A stretch of 64,000 nucleotides of DNA from Odontesthes bonariensis (Eukaryota > Chordata > Actinopteri > Atheriniformes > Atherinopsidae). Shown here piece after piece: positions 60,610 to 64,000 of this stretch. The stretch lies in assembly GCF_027942865.1 (NCBI RefSeq), contig NC_134519.1, positions 22,974,248-23,038,247 of the forward strand, given 5' to 3'. How positions within the stretch are numbered: the first letter of the stretch is position 1; each line of letters starts with the position of its first letter. The notes under the pieces are model-generated. The model had not been told where the DNA came from and searched no databases. It saw only the letters and a program-made list of their open reading frames with translations. Position numbers and translations under genes: made by a program.

Positions 60610-63320
60610 CAGAAGAAACAAGACAAAAAAAAAAAAAAACAACGACAAGAAGAATGCAGCGACAACGGTCATGTGTTTGAGAGATGGCAGTCATAATGCG
60701 TTCTGCCTTGTAACCTGTTCCGCCTGCACAGATACACATCGGCCGAATGACTGAAAGCCAAAAGCACAGACGCATAAGACATTTTTCTAGATAAAGGGTT
60801 GAGACTCGTGTTTTAACGTTTTCTCTCTGACTCAACCTCAGATGACTTGGGCTTTTTACATAACTTTGTAGAGTTGGTTTTGGTTGTTGAAGGACACATT
60901 TAAAAAAAAAAAAAACTTACAGCAGACATGAAATTAAAAAAAAGAAATGTGTCTGTTGATGTCAACTGATTACTTACACAAGGAATAAAAAACATTGGAA
61001 AAAATCAGGTCCTTCTCTGACTCACAGTGAATACACACAGGTCTAAACAGGATGAATACATAAACTGAAGATAACCCATTGGGACTATGGAACAGAAAGG
61101 CACCATCGCTGATATCTTTACTCTTCTCCTTTTTTTCATGTCGAATGCAACTGTCTGCTGTAAGTAAGGTCTTTCAGAAACCCCCGAATCAAAGACATTA
61201 AAATGATAAGGATGGCAGCAGCTCAGGAGGTGGAGTGATTATTTAATCCCCAATCCGCCCAGATTCAACAGTCATCGGGCAATATGCTGAACCTTGCATT
61301 GGCCCTAAATGTGTTCCCTGCTTGTAGTGCTTTGGGATAACACTGTGTGGCAAATGAAAATGATGCAATGATTTGCAATAAAAGAAATAAAAAATGAAAC
61401 CCAATATTTTTTTGAATGTAGTCTAGATTAGATGATGAAGCGCAATTTGGTTTAATGAGAAGAACAGAGGAGCATCGTGTAACAACATACTCAGGTTTTA
61501 GTCAGGCATAAGTCTGTGGTAGAAATCCCTGAATGGGTCGCGTGGGTTTTCACAAGTACTTGAAAACCAATGTAAAGGAACCCGGTTTATCACTGCATCT
61601 ATAAATAAGACTTAATGATAAGTGATTTGCATCAATCAACGCATTAAGTTTTCAATCAGCATTTTACACAGTGTCTGTGTAAAGGGAGGAAGGGAGCTAC
61701 TAGATCTCATAATTCTTCTGTTTTAGTTGAATAAAACCAAATAATGAAAAATAATGATAATAAAATGTGTAGTAGAAGTGTACCCACTGCATTCATATAC
61801 ACTGTATGTTGTTTTGTGTGTCATGCCTGTGACTTGTGTCTGTATTCTGTTTGAACTGTCACCATGAGGTTAAAGGATAAAAATAACAGCTTGGGAAATA
61901 GAAACTAAAGTTTATACTGGCCAGGTGAAAGAGGCTGACTTCATAATGAATCCCCTTTTACCTTCAGTAACGTGTAAAGTTACAGGCCAGTTGAAGTCAT
62001 TAAGGTGTTCAAATAACCATCAACGGCTTGTCTTTTGATGAACAGAACAGTACATTCCTTCTGTTTACGTCTCCATGCTGGTGACACCCGCACCGCAGCC
62101 AGAGTCATTATGTTTTGGGCTGTACATCAACTTGTCCCATTCTTGTCAATGACATGACTCAGCGGGAAATTTTGGTGGTCAAAGATCACTGTGCTCCTGT
62201 AAAACACATTTTTGGCTTTGACTGAAGACTTCGTTAAATATGACAGCAGTTTCCCCACATTTTCCAACGGACCAAAAAGAAATGAGAACATTTTGTGTTA
62301 AAAAGGCAAAGGCCAACCTCATTGTCACGTCACCCTGTACAGCAAAAATCATTTCCTGTCTGTTGCTGTCTACCATAACTCAGAACTCAACTTACACACA
62401 ACCACAGGGCAGAAATTCTAGTCTTTCTTGTCCCTCTGTTTTCCTTGTTGTGTCTTGAAAATGTAATTGACAAATGAGCTGCCGATTCTCTGGGAGACTT
62501 CGAGGAAGCAGTGGTTTCAAAGTTTAACTTTCAGCCCAGACTGATGAGGAACACTGAGTGTCAAAGAGTTCCTCTTCACTAGCAATAACTGTATGTCAGA
62601 CAGAGAAAGAATAAGGATATTGTTGCTGAATGCCAACTTCACACAAACAAACGTCTTCTCTCCATCGGGTACGTTATATTAAAAAGTGAAGCATGAGCAA
62701 AACCCCCGAGGTCAGATGAGCTTCATTATTGGAGTTACAGTTGACTATATCTTCTCACGCATGGGTGTGACATATGCAACGCTGAAGAAACATACTTTCA
62801 CTGATGAAATGGGCAACATTCCTGGCGTCTACTGTACTGTGCCAGTCACGCCTCCAAAGAGCAAGACTTTCTTGTAAACCATTTGCTATTTCTCTCCAGG
62901 GTTTCTGAACGTCTCTCAAAGATTTTCTTCGGAAATTGTTTGCTTTTTCACTCATTTTCAGTTGAGTCTCTGTACCTGACAATTTTCAAAGAAATGTGTG
63001 TGTATGTTTTTTTGTTTGTTATGCCTCTCAACACTGACCTATGAAATTATTCTGACATGCAAACATCCCCTTGGCTCAAAAGATGTGTTGTGTCTACACA
63101 TTACAGACAATGAAGCAAAAAAACAATCCTAAATTGTACTTGTTACCAGAAGCCTGTTGCAGAGACACATAATTGGTTCCCATTTCTTTTGTTGCATCCA
63201 CAAAAAATGCCAAAGATATTACAGTTTGACAGGCATAGCATAGCTTTTCTGCACCAACAAGGGGAAAAATCGATTGAGAGCAATTAGCTGACCGCTTGGC
63301 ATGTCTTGTCATAGTGTGCA
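60610..63320. other. Intergenic stretch, no gene recognised
   Basis: Short open frames only (up to about 75 codons), with no domain, exon chain or structural RNA that I can identify. A possible SINE relic at 61.2 kb is listed separately. Confidence 0.45.
61205..61370 (+). mobile_element. Possible tRNA-derived SINE relic
   Basis: The order 'ggcagcagctcaggaggtggag', 'aatccccaa', 'cgggcaatatgctgaacctt' and 'gtagtgctttggg' parallels a common fish SINE in which a 'gcagctcagtgg' head is followed by 'gggcaagacactgaaccc' and 'gtagcgctttgag'. The copy is heavily mutated and has no intact internal promoter. Confidence 0.35.
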
Positions 63321-63329
63321 GCTTGTCTT

Positions 63330-63988
63330 AAAAATGTGGAGAAATGTACCGAACAGCCTTGTGTGAAAAATTGACAGGTGAACAGTATCTGGAGGTTATG
63401 TGATCTGGAAATAGGAAAAACCCAGCAAAAACACGAGATACATCTGGACCTTCAGTTGATTGATCTACTGCCCACTGAGGCCTCATCAGACACAGTCTCC
63501 AAGGAAGATTTGCTGTCAAAAAACCATTGTTAAGAAGGGGAAACAGGGAAAAAAGGCAGCGATATGCCAAATGACGCAAGAACTGTACTGAAAATCAGTG
63601 GCATCAGGCCTCCTCATAAGAGCCTTGACCTCAACATTGCTGAAGCAGCGTGGGATCAGATTGACGGTGAAAATTGAATAAAAGGCAGCCAACATCAAAA
63701 GAAGAGCTTTGGGATGTCTTTCAAGAAGCCTGGAAAACTATTCCTGAAGACCACTTAAAGAAGTTAGAAGAAAGCTAGTCTAAGAGCGTTCAGGCTAAGT
63801 TGAAGTATAAAGGTGCTTATACCAAATATTGACTTTCAAGCTTGTAAGCTATTGTTTTTCACCTGTAGGCGATACCTATTTCCATTTATGTACGCATATG
63901 TTTCAATAAATTGCTGCGTCTACTTCTCATTTTTCTGGCAATATATAAAACAAATTAGGTGGCTCAAGACTTTTGCGAAACAGTGTAC
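63330..63988 (+). mobile_element. Decayed Tc1-like transposase fragment
   Basis: Translated pieces in shifting frames match fish Tc1 transposases: KRQRYAK upstream, SLDLNIAEAAWDQID (the DLN...EAAWD catalytic region) and KEELWDVFQEAWKTIPEDHLKKLEES near the C terminus. Stops and frameshifts break the reading frame, and the segment between the first and second pieces is deleted. The right terminus is 'ggctcaagacttttgcgaaacagtgta'-like, close to the window end; no left terminus was found. Confidence 0.65.
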
Positions 63989-64000
63989 ATCTCTTTTTAT

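Noticed and set aside
1-64000. CRISPR arrays, bacterial operons or riboswitches
   Set aside because: Introns, MITEs and vertebrate gene families show a eukaryotic nuclear genome. No regularly spaced direct repeats with unique spacers were seen.

Overview
This is a vertebrate window, almost certainly from a teleost fish. Its genes are split by GT-AG introns, it is rich in microsatellites, and it carries 3' ends of fish LINEs, Tc1 and hAT copies and a TTAA-flanked foldback element. The three intron-containing genes were built by hand from homology to known family sequences, consensus splice sites and continuous reading phase. No transcript evidence was available.

Layout, left to right. (1) 1-7.5 kb: no gene recognised, only a decayed LINE fragment near 3.1 kb. 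(2) 8191-9036 (+): an intronless class A G-protein-coupled receptor of the GPR35/GPR55 type, with a probable noncoding exon ending at 7674. (3) 12907-27715 (-): sema6b, a transmembrane class 6 semaphorin with 16 coding exons encoding 893 residues (898 if an upstream ATG is used). Its 3' UTR probably reaches about 10.3 kb. A candidate noncoding first exon lies at 39.2-39.7 kb, which would make intron 1 about 11.5 kb. (4) 42.4-52.2 kb (+): abhd17a, a membrane-bound serine hydrolase that removes palmitate from proteins. It has two 5' UTR exons, four coding exons, 379 residues and a 3' UTR of about 3.3 kb. Its second 5' UTR intron contains a 928-bp near-perfect palindrome, and its coding introns hold an hAT MITE and a dead Tc1 copy. 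(5) 53572-60227 (-): a GRAM-domain protein of the GRAMD2A/GRAMD2B family with a C-terminal membrane anchor, in 12 coding exons. Its first intron holds an hAT-like element with a promoter-like interior. (6) 60.6-64 kb: no gene seen; a possible SINE relic and a decayed Tc1 transposase.

gpr35 and sema6b are tail-to-tail, sema6b and abhd17a head-to-head, and abhd17a and the GRAM gene tail-to-tail. They are not functionally linked in any way the sequence shows: a surface receptor, an axon-guidance ligand/receptor, a depalmitoylase and a probable ER-plasma-membrane contact protein. In human, SEMA6B and ABHD17A both lie at 19p13.3, so the block is probably ancient. The SEMA6, ABHD17 and GRAMD2 families also recur on other human chromosomes, which suggests a set of copies from the early vertebrate genome duplications.

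No wholly new system is evident. The best leads are the 453-bp-arm foldback element, a run of 33 glycines in abhd17a with a spliced upstream ORF in its leader, a histidine in place of the DRY aspartate in the receptor, and a possible third GRAMD2 paralog.
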